Assembly (NCBI GenBank): GCA_009380095.1
Contig: WHSL01000031.1
Coordinates: 1 to 38,511 of the forward strand
Length of the DNA stretch: 38,511 nucleotides
Source: Streptosporangiales bacterium
GTDB taxonomy: Bacteria > Actinomycetota > Actinomycetes > Streptosporangiales > Streptosporangiaceae
Direction of reading: 5' to 3'
The translations under genes were made by a program, and so were the position numbers. A model generated the notes under the pieces. That model was not told the origin of the DNA and did no database searches. It saw only the letters and a list, made by a program, of their open reading frames with translations. This document shows positions 1-7,793 of this stretch, piece after piece (the stretch's first letter is position 1; each line of letters begins with the position of its first letter).

Positions 1-646
<646 letters not shown>

Positions 647-653
647 GGGTCGA

Positions 654-675
654 TACATCAAACTGCTTTGATGTA
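654..675. promoter_or_regulatory. ArsR-type operator palindrome
   Basis: TACATCAAA and TTTGATGTA form a perfect 9-bp inverted repeat around a 4-nt spacer, ending 10 nt before the ATG of the arsR-arsC fusion. Its core is ATCAA-N6-TTGAT, the spacing known for ArsR/SmtB-family operators. The inference is autorepression relieved by arsenite or a related metalloid. Confidence 0.8.
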
Positions 676-685
676 GTGTCGGATC

Positions 686-1516
686 ATGGTGTCCTCACCG
701 CGGGCCCCCGCCTTCGTGCGGCTCGCCGCCCACCCGCTGCGGTGGCGGCTGCTGACCGAGCTCGCGGCGAGCGACTACCGGGTCCGTGAGCTCGTGGAGC
801 TGGCGGGACAGCCGCAGAACCTGGTCTCGTACCATCTCCGGCTGCTCCGCCGCGGCGGGTTCGTCACCGCGCGGCGCAGCGCGTTCGACGCCCGCGACAC
901 CTACTACCACCTCGACCTGGAGCGTTGCGCCGAGGCGCTGGCCGCCACCGGCGGGGCGCTACATCCCGCGCTCCGCCTCGACCCCGCCCCGCCGCCATCG
1001 CCCACGGTCGCTGGCGCACCCGTCGTGCTGTTCGCCTGCACCGGGAACAGCGCCCGCTCGCCGATCGCCGAGGCCCTGCTCCGCTACCGCACCGGTGGCC
1101 GCATCGAGGTGACGAGCGCGGGCAGTCATCCCCGGCCGCGGCCGGACCCCGGCGCCGTACGGGTCCTGCGTGAGCGGTACGGCATCGACCTGGGCGACCG
1201 GCGCCCACGGCACCTGGACGCCGTGACCGGGCGCCGGTTCGACTACGTGATCAGCCTCTGCGACAAGGTCCGCGAGGTCTGCCCGGACCTCCCCGGCCGC
1301 CCCCACCGGATCCACTGGAGCATCCCCGACCCGGCCACGCTCGACCCGGACGGCCCCACTGGCGCTGACCGCCTCGCCGGCGCGGACGGCTCGGTAGGCA
1401 CCCACGGCCTGGACGGCTCCGCCGGCACGTCCGCGTTCGCCCAGGTCGCGGCGGAGATCGACACCCGCGTCCGCTACCTGCTGCCGCGACTCACACCACA
1501 GGAGGCACCACCATGA
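686..1516 (+). CDS. ArsR repressor fused to thioredoxin-type arsenate reductase
   Basis: A two-domain protein of 276 residues. Residues about 8-90 are an ArsR-family winged helix (recognition helix near QNLVSYHLRLLRR). Residues about 112-270 are a low-molecular-weight phosphatase-fold domain with the P-loop C118-TGNSA-R124. The redox pair C192-x6-C199 (CDKVREVC) follows, then the acidic loop IPDPA (D215). C118/C192/C199 match the catalytic triad of thioredoxin-coupled ArsC (S. aureus type), so reduction of arsenate to arsenite is likely, with no need to call it a plain tyrosine phosphatase. About 30 residues near 219-249 are low-complexity Gly/Asp/Ala sequence. The start is ATG 686, just after the operator at 654-675. 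The stop overlaps the next gene by 4 nt (ATGA), so the two are translationally coupled. No arsenite efflux pump gene is in the window. Confidence 0.88.
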   Translation: MVSSPRAPAFVRLAAHPLRWRLLTELAASDYRVRELVELAGQPQNLVSYHLRLLRRGGFVTARRSAFDARDTYYHLDLERCAEALAATGGALHPALRLDPAPPPSPTVAGAPVVLFACTGNSARSPIAEALLRYRTGGRIEVTSAGSHPRPRPDPGAVRVLRERYGIDLGDRRPRHLDAVTGRRFDYVISLCDKVREVCPDLPGRPHRIHWSIPDPATLDPDGPTGADRLAGADGSVGTHGLDGSAGTSAFAQVAAEIDTRVRYLLPRLTPQEAPP

Positions 1517-1938
1517 CCACGCCCGACCGGCTCGCCAGCGTCCGCTACATCGTCGACGACGTGTCCGCCGCCATCGACTTCTACACCACACACCTCGGCT
1601 TCACCCTGCTCACCAACCCCGCACCCGCCTTCGCCGACGTCGTACGCGGGCCGCTACGGCTGCTGCTCTCCGGCCCGGCCAGCTCCGGCGCCCGCGCCAC
1701 CCCCGACGGCACACCCGCCGGCCGCAACCGCATCCACCTCGTCGTCGACGACCTCGACAACGAGATCGACCGGCTCCGCGGCGCCGGCCTGTCCTTCCAC
1801 GGCGACGTCGTCGCAAACCCCGGCGGACGCCAGATCCTGCTCGCCGACCCCGCCGGCAACCTCATCGAACTCTTCGAAGCCGCCCACACCCCGGCCACGA
1901 CCGCACCGGCAGGATCAGCCGGCCCGGCCACCACCTGA
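1513..1938 (+). CDS. VOC (glyoxalase/bleomycin-resistance fold) protein
   Basis: A 141-residue protein with two beta-alpha-beta-beta-beta units of the vicinal-oxygen-chelate fold: VRYIVDDVSAAIDFY near residues 10-24 and NRIHLVVDDLDNEIDRL in the second half, followed by QILLADPAGNLIELFE. The second-half His and the C-terminal Glu are candidate metal ligands; the first ligand position is not His here. A good ribosome-binding site (GGAGG, 7 nt before ATG) lies inside the end of the ArsR-ArsC gene, with which it overlaps by 4 nt. The protein contains no cysteine, so it is not a canonical ArsI organoarsenical lyase, which binds arsenic with a Cys pair. Co-regulation with arsenate reduction is inferred; the substrate is unknown. 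The last about 17 residues (Ala/Thr/Pro-rich) look like an unstructured tail. Confidence 0.8.
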   Translation: MTTPDRLASVRYIVDDVSAAIDFYTTHLGFTLLTNPAPAFADVVRGPLRLLLSGPASSGARATPDGTPAGRNRIHLVVDDLDNEIDRLRGAGLSFHGDVVANPGGRQILLADPAGNLIELFEAAHTPATTAPAGSAGPATT

Positions 1939-1992
1939 CCGGCCGGCACCTGACCCGGCCGGCACGCTACTGGCCGGCACCTGACAGGCCGG
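1932..1992. repeat. Four degenerate 15-16 nt tandem repeats
   Basis: Four units resembling CACCTGACCGGCCGG run head to tail at 1932-1946, 1947-1962, 1963-1977 and 1978-1992; the third is the most diverged. They begin at the last codons of the VOC gene and continue past its stop. The GGCCGG cores could fold as GC-rich hairpins and may help end transcription before the next operon, but there is no T-tract. Confidence 0.6.
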
Positions 1993-2125
1993 CACTCCAT
2001 GCCGGTGAAGCCACCCCCGGGCACCGACGGCGTTCGGCGGATCCCCCCATCCACCGAATGGGGGATGCCGACTCCAGCGTGCCGGCGGATGTGCCCGCAC
2101 CCTCCACTCCGCGATCCTCGGACGT

Positions 2126-3028
2126 ATGGCGATCATCGAGGTCGACGGGCTGCGCAAGGCCTACGGCGGGCGCACCGTCGTCGACGACATCTCCTTCACC
2201 GTCGAGGAGGGCGAGATCTTCGGCGTCCTCGGCCCCAACGGCGCGGGCAAGACCACCACCGTCGAGTGCGTCGAGGGCCTCCGCACCCCCGACGCCGGGC
2301 GGATCACCGTCGCCGGGCTGCACCCCGTACGCGACCGTGACGAGGTCACCCGGCTGCTCGGCGCCCAACTGCAGGAGAGCGAGCTACAACCCAAGCTGAC
2401 CGTCCGCGAGGCCCTGGAGCTGTACGCGGAGTTCTACCCCAAGCCGGCCGACTGGCGGGCCCTCGCCGAACGGCTCGGCCTCACCGACCGGCTCACGGCC
2501 CCGTTCCAGAAACTCTCCGGAGGCCAGAAGCAACGCCTGTTCATCGCCCTCGCCCTGATCGGCGACCCCCGCGTCGTGATGCTCGACGAGCTCACCACCG
2601 GCCTCGACCCCCGCGCCCGCCGCGACACCTGGTCCCTGATCGAGGACATCCGCGCCGCCGGCGTCACCGTCCTGCTCGTCACCCACTTCATGGAGGAGGC
2701 GGAACGGCTCTGCGACAGGGTGGCCGTCATCCACCAGGGCCGGCTCGCCGCGCTCGACACCCCGCAGGCCCTGATCAGCCGCGCCACCGGCGCAACCGTG
2801 ATCTCGTTCAACCCGTCCGGCCCGGTCGACGACGCCGAGCTGACCGCGCTGCCCGGCGCCGCCACCGTACGGAGACAGGGCGACGAGGTGGTCATCGAGG
2901 GCACCGACACCACCGTCAACGCCCTGCTCACTCTGCTCGCGAAACGCCAGGTCACCGCGCACCGGCTGCGCGTCGGCCAGGCCACCCTCGACGACGCGTT
3001 CCTCGGCCTCACCGAACAGGAGTCCTGA
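2126..3028 (+). CDS. ABC transporter ATP-binding protein (multidrug/DrrA class)
   Basis: A 300-residue ATPase of the type that pairs with ABC-2 permeases. Walker A GPNGAGKTTT is near residue 38, the signature LSGGQKQRL near 131, and Walker B reads VVMLDELTTGLDP, with Leu where most relatives have Pro after Asp-Glu. The H-loop is LLVTHFMEEAERLCD, followed by a C-terminal domain of about 90 residues. ATG 2126 gives the natural N-terminus (IIEVDGLRKAYGG), although only a weak ribosome-binding site precedes it. The permease starts 1 nt after its stop, and a sensor kinase and response regulator follow on the same strand. This four-gene layout suggests an exporter whose expression, or whose substrate stress, is linked to the kinase. 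The substrate is unknown. Confidence 0.93.
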   Translation: MAIIEVDGLRKAYGGRTVVDDISFTVEEGEIFGVLGPNGAGKTTTVECVEGLRTPDAGRITVAGLHPVRDRDEVTRLLGAQLQESELQPKLTVREALELYAEFYPKPADWRALAERLGLTDRLTAPFQKLSGGQKQRLFIALALIGDPRVVMLDELTTGLDPRARRDTWSLIEDIRAAGVTVLLVTHFMEEAERLCDRVAVIHQGRLAALDTPQALISRATGATVISFNPSGPVDDAELTALPGAATVRRQGDEVVIEGTDTTVNALLTLLAKRQVTAHRLRVGQATLDDAFLGLTEQES

Positions 3029-3029
3029 C

Positions 3030-3764
3030 ATGTCCGCCACCACGGCCGTGCTGCGCGCCGAGACCCGGCTGTTCCTCCGCGAGCCCGGCAGCCTGTTCTG
3101 GATGCTCGTGTTCCCGTCCATCCTGGTCGTGATCATCGGGCTCATCCCGCCGTTCCGCGAGCCCGGCGCCAACGGGCTGCGCGTCGTCGACATGTACGTG
3201 CCGATCGCCGCCCTGCTCGCCATGATCATGGGCGCCCTGCAGGCGCTGCCCCCGGTGCTGACCGGCTACCGGGAGCGCGGCATCCTGCGCCGGCTGTCCG
3301 TCACACCCGTCCGGCCGTACGCGCTGCTCGCCACCCAGATCGGGCTGCACGCCGCGTCCGTGCTCGGCTCCACGCTGCTGGTGCTGGCCGTCGGACGGCT
3401 CGCCTTCGGCGTGGCCCTGCCCGGGCAGCCCGTGGGCTACGTCGTGGCCCTGGTCCTCGCGACCCTGGCCGCCCTGTCCATCGGCGCCGCGATCAGCGCG
3501 GTCGCCACCACGACCAAGGCCGTCACCGCGATCGGCTCGGTGGTGTTCATCGCGTCCATGTTCACCGCCGGCGTGTGGGTGCCGATCCAGGTCCTGCCGG
3601 AGACGATGCGGCAGATCATCGGCGCCACCCCGTTCGGCGCCGCGGTGCGGGCCCTCGACCAGACCATGGCGGGGAGCTGGCCGTCCCTCCTCCACCTCGG
3701 CGTGACCGCGCTGTGGACCGTCGTGCTGGTCGCGGTCGCGGTCCGCTGGTTCCGCTGGGAATGA
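3030..3764 (+). CDS. ABC-2 type permease
   Basis: A 244-residue membrane protein with about six hydrophobic helices, including LFWMLVFPSILVVIIGLIP (residues about 21-39), the helices around ALLAMIMGALQAL, and a last helix near ALWTVVLVAVAVRWF. It has the ABC2_membrane pattern: a charged loop TGYRERGILRRLSVTPVRP after the second helix and a conserved GVWVPIQVLPETMR stretch before the last helices. It lies 1 nt downstream of the ATPase and would form the homodimeric pore of that exporter. The kinase gene begins 19 nt after the stop, so all four genes are probably one transcript. Confidence 0.9.
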   Translation: MSATTAVLRAETRLFLREPGSLFWMLVFPSILVVIIGLIPPFREPGANGLRVVDMYVPIAALLAMIMGALQALPPVLTGYRERGILRRLSVTPVRPYALLATQIGLHAASVLGSTLLVLAVGRLAFGVALPGQPVGYVVALVLATLAALSIGAAISAVATTTKAVTAIGSVVFIASMFTAGVWVPIQVLPETMRQIIGATPFGAAVRALDQTMAGSWPSLLHLGVTALWTVVLVAVAVRWFRWE

Positions 3765-3783
3765 GAACCGGGACAATCGGCTC

Positions 3784-5022
3784 ATGGCCGATCTGCGTGC
3801 GCTGTCCGAGACGCGCCGGGAGCAGTTCTACCGGTGGGCGCCGCCGGGCCTGCTCGGCCTCGCGACGCTGATCGCGGCCGCCACCGCCCCGGTGTTCCTG
3901 GACGCCACGGAGCGCTGGACGGCGGCCGCGCTGGTCGCCGCGGCGATGCTGGTGCAGCTGACCTGGGGCCGGGTGCGGCGCACCCGGCCGGACCCGAGCC
4001 CGGCCGGCCTGGCGTACTTCGTGATCCGGTACGTGCTCGCCTTCGTGCTCACGTACCTGAACCCGTTCTTCTCGATCTACGCCGTCGCGGGCTACTTCGA
4101 CGCCGGCCGGCTGCTGCCCCGCCGCGGCGTGCTGCCCGGCGCGCTGGCCACCGCCGTGATCATGGCCGGTGCCCAGACCGGCGGGCTTCCCCCGCGCGAC
4201 GCGGTCACCTGGGGGGCGTTCGGCGCGCTGCTCGTGCTGCACGCCACCCTGGTGCTGGTCTTCACCCATCTGGAGGGCAAGGACGCGGAGCGTACCCAGG
4301 CCAACGAGACCGCCATCGTCGAGCTCGAGCGCACCAACGCCCGGCTGGAGGAGGCCATGGCGGAGAACGCCGCGCTCCACGCCCAACTGCTCGTCCAGGC
4401 CCGGGAGGCCGGCGCGGACGACGAGCGGCACCGGCTGGCGGCGGAGATCCACGACACCATCGCCCAGGGGCTGACCGGCATCATCACCCAGCTGCAGGCC
4501 TCCGCCGACGCCGCCGACCCGGCCACCGCGCGGGCGCACGTGCAGCGGGCCGCCGAGCTCGCCCGCAACAGCCTGCGCGAGGCCCGCCGGGCCGTACGGG
4601 ACCTCGGCCCCGGCGCGCTGGAGCACGACGCGCTGCCCGAGGCGCTGAAGAAGGCCGTGGACGACTGGTCCGGCGCCTCCTCCGTCCCGGCCGCGTTCAC
4701 GGTGACCGGGACCGTGCAGCCGCTGCACGACGAGGTCGCCGGCACCCTGCTGCGCATCGCCCAGGAGGCGCTGGCCAACGCCGGCCGGTACGCGCACGCC
4801 GGCCGCGTCGGCGTCACCCTCTCCTACATGGACGACGAGATCACCCTCGACGTCCGCGACGACGGCCGCGGCTTCGACCCGGCCGCCGTGGCCGGCCACG
4901 GATTCGGGCTGGCCGGCATGCGCGCCCGGGCCGAGCGGCTGGCCGGCTCGCTGGAGGTGGAGTCCGCGCCGGGTGCGGGCACCGCCGTCTCCGCCCGCGT
5001 ACCGTTGGTGCGCCATGCCTGA
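3784..5022 (+). CDS. NarL-type sensor histidine kinase (HisKA_3)
   Basis: A 412-residue kinase. Residues about 20-162 hold four or five membrane helices with short loops, so the sensor is membrane-embedded and not a large extracellular domain. A coiled coil follows (about 165-208, Glu/Arg/Ala-rich). The dimerisation helix has the phospho-acceptor His223 in RHRLAAEIHDTIAQGL. The HATPase_c domain (about 315-408) shows the N-box QEALANAGRYA (Asn332) and the G-box DDGRGFDP...GFGLAGMRAR. Its end overlaps the response regulator start by 8 nt. Small membrane-embedded kinases next to ABC exporters often sense membrane or cell-envelope stress; that is an inference here. Confidence 0.93.
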   Translation: MADLRALSETRREQFYRWAPPGLLGLATLIAAATAPVFLDATERWTAAALVAAAMLVQLTWGRVRRTRPDPSPAGLAYFVIRYVLAFVLTYLNPFFSIYAVAGYFDAGRLLPRRGVLPGALATAVIMAGAQTGGLPPRDAVTWGAFGALLVLHATLVLVFTHLEGKDAERTQANETAIVELERTNARLEEAMAENAALHAQLLVQAREAGADDERHRLAAEIHDTIAQGLTGIITQLQASADAADPATARAHVQRAAELARNSLREARRAVRDLGPGALEHDALPEALKKAVDDWSGASSVPAAFTVTGTVQPLHDEVAGTLLRIAQEALANAGRYAHAGRVGVTLSYMDDEITLDVRDDGRGFDPAAVAGHGFGLAGMRARAERLAGSLEVESAPGAGTAVSARVPLVRHA

Positions 5023-5665
5023 ACCAGCACAGCCTGACCACGTCATCACCGTGCTCATCGTCGACGACCACCCGGTGGTCCGCGACGGCCTGCGCGGCAT
5101 GTTCGCCGCCGCTACGGGCTTCGAGGTGCTCGGCGAGGCGGCCGACGGCGTCGAGGGGGTCCGCCTCGCCGCCGAGCTCGACCCCGACGTGATCCTCATG
5201 GACCTGCGAATGCCCGGCGGAGGCGGCGTGGCCGCCATCGCCGAGCTGGCCCGGCGCGGGCAGCGGTCCCGCGTGCTGGTCCTCACCACCTACGACAGCG
5301 ACTCCGACACGCTGCCCGCGATCGAGGCCGGCGCCACCGGCTACCTGCTGAAGGACGCGCCGCGCGAGGAGCTGTTCACCGCCGTACGGGCCGCCGCCGA
5401 CGGCCGCACGGTGCTGTCCCCCGCGGTCGCCTCCCGGCTCGTGTCGAGGGTCCGCTGCCCCGACGGCGAGCAGCCCCTGTCCGCCCGCGAGCTCGAGGTG
5501 CTACGGCTCGTCGCCAAAGGCCGCGCCAACCGCGCGATCGCCGCCGACCTGTTCATCAGCGAGGCCACCGTCAAGACCCACCTCACCCACATCTACGGCA
5601 AACTCGGCGTCTCCGACCGCGCCGCCGCCGTAGCCACCGCCTACCAACGCGACATCCTCAGCTGA
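5015..5665 (+). CDS. NarL/FixJ-family response regulator
   Basis: A 216-residue regulator. The receiver domain has the acidic pair D17/D18 (VLIVDDHP), phospho-acceptor D63 (VILMDLRMPGG), switch Thr near 91-92 and Lys113 (YLLKDAP). The C-terminal LuxR-type helix-turn-helix spans about 153-212 (LSARELEVLRLVAKG, then ISEATVKTHLTHIYGKLGV). The start is ATG 5015, inside the last codons of the kinase (8-nt overlap). The frame is open further upstream, but an earlier start would add residues before the natural beta-1 strand. It is the probable partner of the kinase and controller of the ABC exporter operon. A long hairpin follows the stop. Confidence 0.93.
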   Translation: MPEPAQPDHVITVLIVDDHPVVRDGLRGMFAAATGFEVLGEAADGVEGVRLAAELDPDVILMDLRMPGGGGVAAIAELARRGQRSRVLVLTTYDSDSDTLPAIEAGATGYLLKDAPREELFTAVRAAADGRTVLSPAVASRLVSRVRCPDGEQPLSARELEVLRLVAKGRANRAIAADLFISEATVKTHLTHIYGKLGVSDRAAAVATAYQRDILS

Positions 5666-5669
5666 ACGG

Positions 5670-5746
5670 CCCACAACAAATGAGGGAAGGATTTTGAGGT
5701 GCCGACCTGCGGTTTCACCCGGAAAGTCCTTCCCCCAATTTGTGGG
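5670..5746. terminator. Long imperfect inverted repeat between convergent genes
   Basis: The arms begin with CCCACAA (5670-5676) and end with TTGTGGG (5740-5746). Inside they continue as GGGAAGGA.TTT against AAA.TCCTTCCC with small bulges, leaving a loop of about 25 nt. It sits between the ends of the response regulator (+) and the formyltransferase (-) and is T- or A-rich on both strands, so it fits a bidirectional terminator. Confidence 0.72.
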
Positions 5747-5754
5747 AGGTGGGG

Positions 5755-6294
5755 TCAGGTGGAGCGGGGGATGGCGGATTCGTAGGTGGCGGCTTCTTCG
5801 TTTTGGGGGCGGCGGCGGACGACGCCGTTGGCGAGGTCCGTGAGGATCCAGCCGAGCATGCGGATGGCCGACGGGAGCACCGCGCGTTCGTAGAACTCGC
5901 GGGGGCGCTCGCCGTCGCGGATGTCGAGCACCTCCATCTCGCAGATGTCGCCCGCGTCGAACTTCTCGTCGGCCCAGAACCAGGTGGCGCCCGTGTACGG
6001 CTCCTTGAGCCGGTACGCCCAGCGGATCGCGTCCGGGCCGCGGTGGCGGGGCAGCAGCGAGGGATGGAAGATCAGCGTGCCGAGGGCGGGCGCGTAGAGG
6101 CGCTGCGACGGAAGTTTCCTGGTCAGCAGCGGCGCCACGGCGACATCGGCCGCGGACTCATCGTCCACGACGACGCAGCCATGGCGGTCCAGGACCTCGG
6201 CGGTGGCCTTGATGATGGGGGTCTCATCCGCCTTGTCGAGCTCGTGCACGAACACGTTCAGGCGTCCGTCGGAGGGCTGCTGCCAATCCGTCAT
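5755..6294 (-). CDS. Formyltransferase-domain protein (10-formyl-THF family)
   Basis: A 179-residue, single-domain formyltransferase. The motif IFHPSLLPRHRGPDAIRWA (from about residue 75) has catalytic His77; the later WFWADEKFDAGDI has the conserved Asp113. The Ile-Phe-His version, lacking the Asn of PurN and Fmt (NIH), resembles the N-terminal domain of 10-formyltetrahydrofolate dehydrogenase. It is much shorter than Fmt (about 310 aa), having no C-terminal OB domain. It probably moves or hydrolyses a formyl group on a folate or sugar-nucleotide substrate, but the acceptor cannot be told. The start is ATG 6294 with AGAAGGGAA about 6 nt before it. No same-strand partner gene is close. Confidence 0.82.
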   Translation of the reverse strand: MTDWQQPSDGRLNVFVHELDKADETPIIKATAEVLDRHGCVVVDDESAADVAVAPLLTRKLPSQRLYAPALGTLIFHPSLLPRHRGPDAIRWAYRLKEPYTGATWFWADEKFDAGDICEMEVLDIRDGERPREFYERAVLPSAIRMLGWILTDLANGVVRRRPQNEEAATYESAIPRST

Positions 6295-6308
6295 GGTCGA
6301 TTTCCCTT

Positions 6309-6322
6309 CTGTCGGGCGACAG
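6309..6322. promoter_or_regulatory. Perfect palindrome upstream of the formyltransferase
   Basis: CTGTCG-GG-CGACAG is a perfect 6-bp inverted repeat whose last bases abut the ribosome-binding site of the formyltransferase gene. Its position suits a repressor site or a small 5'-UTR hairpin. No matching regulator was recognised nearby. Confidence 0.4.
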
Positions 6323-6442
6323 ATCCGGGTGCGGGGGTCGGCCCGCCCGCCAAGGGGGAACGCGGCGGGCAGGAGGAGAGCGACGTGGACAACCCCCCAA
6401 GCTTAGGAACCGCCCGCCCCAAGCGAACACCGGGGCCGGGGG

Positions 6443-6823
6443 TCAGCGTGGGACCTGTTCGGTGTCGTCGAGGGCGGCGAAGGCGCGGGACTTGGAGCCC
6501 AGGATGTGCCGGGAGTAGAGCCGGGCCGCCTCCTCGCCGTCGCCCGCCCGGACCGCTTTCACGATCTCCCGCAGCTCGGCGGCGCTGCTGGAGTAGCGGC
6601 CGGCCATGGCCTCCACCCGGAGCACCCGGACCCGCCCGCGCAGGCTCTCCACCAGCTGCTGGAGCAGGGGGCTCCGGGCGCCGGTGAAGATGATCTCGAT
6701 GAACTCGTCCTTGATCTGCAGCAGCGTCACGGGGTCGCCGTCGTACTCGGCCGTCGCCTCGGCGAACGCCTCCATCGCCGCCTCGAGCTTGCTGGTCAAG
6801 TTGTTCACCGAGCGCGCCGCCCG
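6443..6823 (-). pseudogene. GntR (FadR/FCD) regulator, C-terminal remnant
   Basis: About 127 codons of an FCD ligand-binding domain remain: RAARSVNNLTSKLEAAMEAF, then FIEIIFTGARSPLLQQLVESL, a helix around LREIVKAVRAGDGEEAARLY and the closing SRHILGSKSRAFAAL. The N-terminal winged helix and the first FCD helices, roughly 90-100 residues, are absent. The homology stops near 6823, where a fragment of a CitE-like gene begins on the opposite strand. Regulators of this class commonly sit divergent from the acyl-CoA operon they control, so one deletion took both 5' halves and the promoter region. The open frame extends to 6925, but that part is antisense to citE. Confidence 0.82.
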
Positions 6824-6839
6824 GTCACAGATGATCAAA

Positions 6840-7319
6840 GAGACCGTGCACGGGATCGTCAACGCCCGCGAGATCGCCGCCGCGGACAACTGCGCCGGCC
6901 TGTTCTGGGGCGCCGAGGACCTCACCGCCGACCTCGGCGGACGCTCCAGCCGCGCCCCCGGCGGGGACTATCACGAGCCCGTCCGGTACGCCCGCTCCAC
7001 GGTGCTGATGGCCGCCGCCGCGACCGGCCGGCCCGCCATCGACGCCGTCTTCCTGGACATCGACGACGAGACGACCCTGCGCACGGAGGCCGGGGCCGCC
7101 TGCGACGTCGGCTTCGCCGCCAAGGGCCGCATCCACCCCAAGCAGGTCGCGACGGTGAGGGCCGCGTACGCCCCCACCGGCGAGCAGGTCACCTGGGCCC
7201 GCGGCCTGATCGCCGCCGTCGAGGAGAACGGCTCCGGCGTCTTCCGCTACCAGGGCCGCATGGTCGACGGCCCCCTCTACACCCTGGCGCGCACCATCCT
7301 CAGCCGGACGGAGAAATGA
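6840..7319 (+). pseudogene. HpcH/HpaI aldolase / CitE-like acyl-CoA lyase, C-terminal remnant
   Basis: About 159 codons match the second half of the citrate lyase beta / malyl-CoA lyase family. ETVHGIVNAREIAAADN carries the Glu metal ligand, LFWGAEDLTADLG the Asp ligand, and AAKGRIHPKQVATVRAAY is the conserved late motif. The first half (about 120-130 residues of the TIM barrel) is missing, cut at about 6823-6840 where the antisense GntR remnant begins. ATG 6606 opens the frame, but residues 1-77 from there are GntR antisense and not a real N-terminus. The stop overlaps the acyl-CoA dehydrogenase start by 4 nt, so the two were an operon. Confidence 0.84.
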
Positions 7320-7765
7320 TGCACTTCGACCCAGATCCCGATCACCAGAGCATCAGGACGGCCGTACGGGACCTCACGTCCAGGTTCCCGGACGCGTACT
7401 GGCGCGAGATCGACGAGAGCCACGAATTCCCCTGGGAGTTCTACAACGCGTTCGCCGAGGCCGGCTGGCTCGGCATCGCCATCCCCGAGGAGTTCGGCGG
7501 CGGCGGCCTCGGCGTCACCGAGGGGGCCATCCTGCTGGAGGAGGTCGCCCGCTCCGGCGCCGCGATGAACGGCTGCTCCCCACTGCACCTGACGATCTTC
7601 GGCATCAACACGATCGTCAAGCACGGCTCCGAAGAGCTGCGCCAAGAGATCCTGCCGAAGGCCGCCGACGGCTCGCTGCACGTCTGCTTCGCCGTCACCG
7701 AGCCGGACGCCGGCACCGACACCACCCGCGTCTCCACGTTCGCCCGCCGCGACGGCGGCGCGCCC
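7316..7765 (+). pseudogene. Acyl-CoA dehydrogenase, N-terminal remnant
   Basis: This starts at ATG 7316, coupled to the citE stop. The helical N-terminal domain is intact (WLGIAIPEEFGGGGLGVTE), followed by the start of the beta domain with the FAD/substrate loop CFAVTEPDAGTDT (about residues 124-136). At about residue 148 (7757-7765) the homology ends. The frame then runs on to 8005 as about 80 residues antisense to helD. The rest of the family length (about 230-240 residues, including the catalytic Glu) is lost. Together with citE and the gntR remnant it is what is left of a carboxylic acid or acyl-CoA catabolic locus. Confidence 0.84.
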
Positions 7766-7793
7766 CGTCCTGGGCGACGTGAAACCGCGGGCC

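Noticed and set aside
1513-1938. Calling the VOC protein ArsI (organoarsenical C-As lyase).
   Set aside because: ArsI needs a cysteine pair; this protein has no cysteine.
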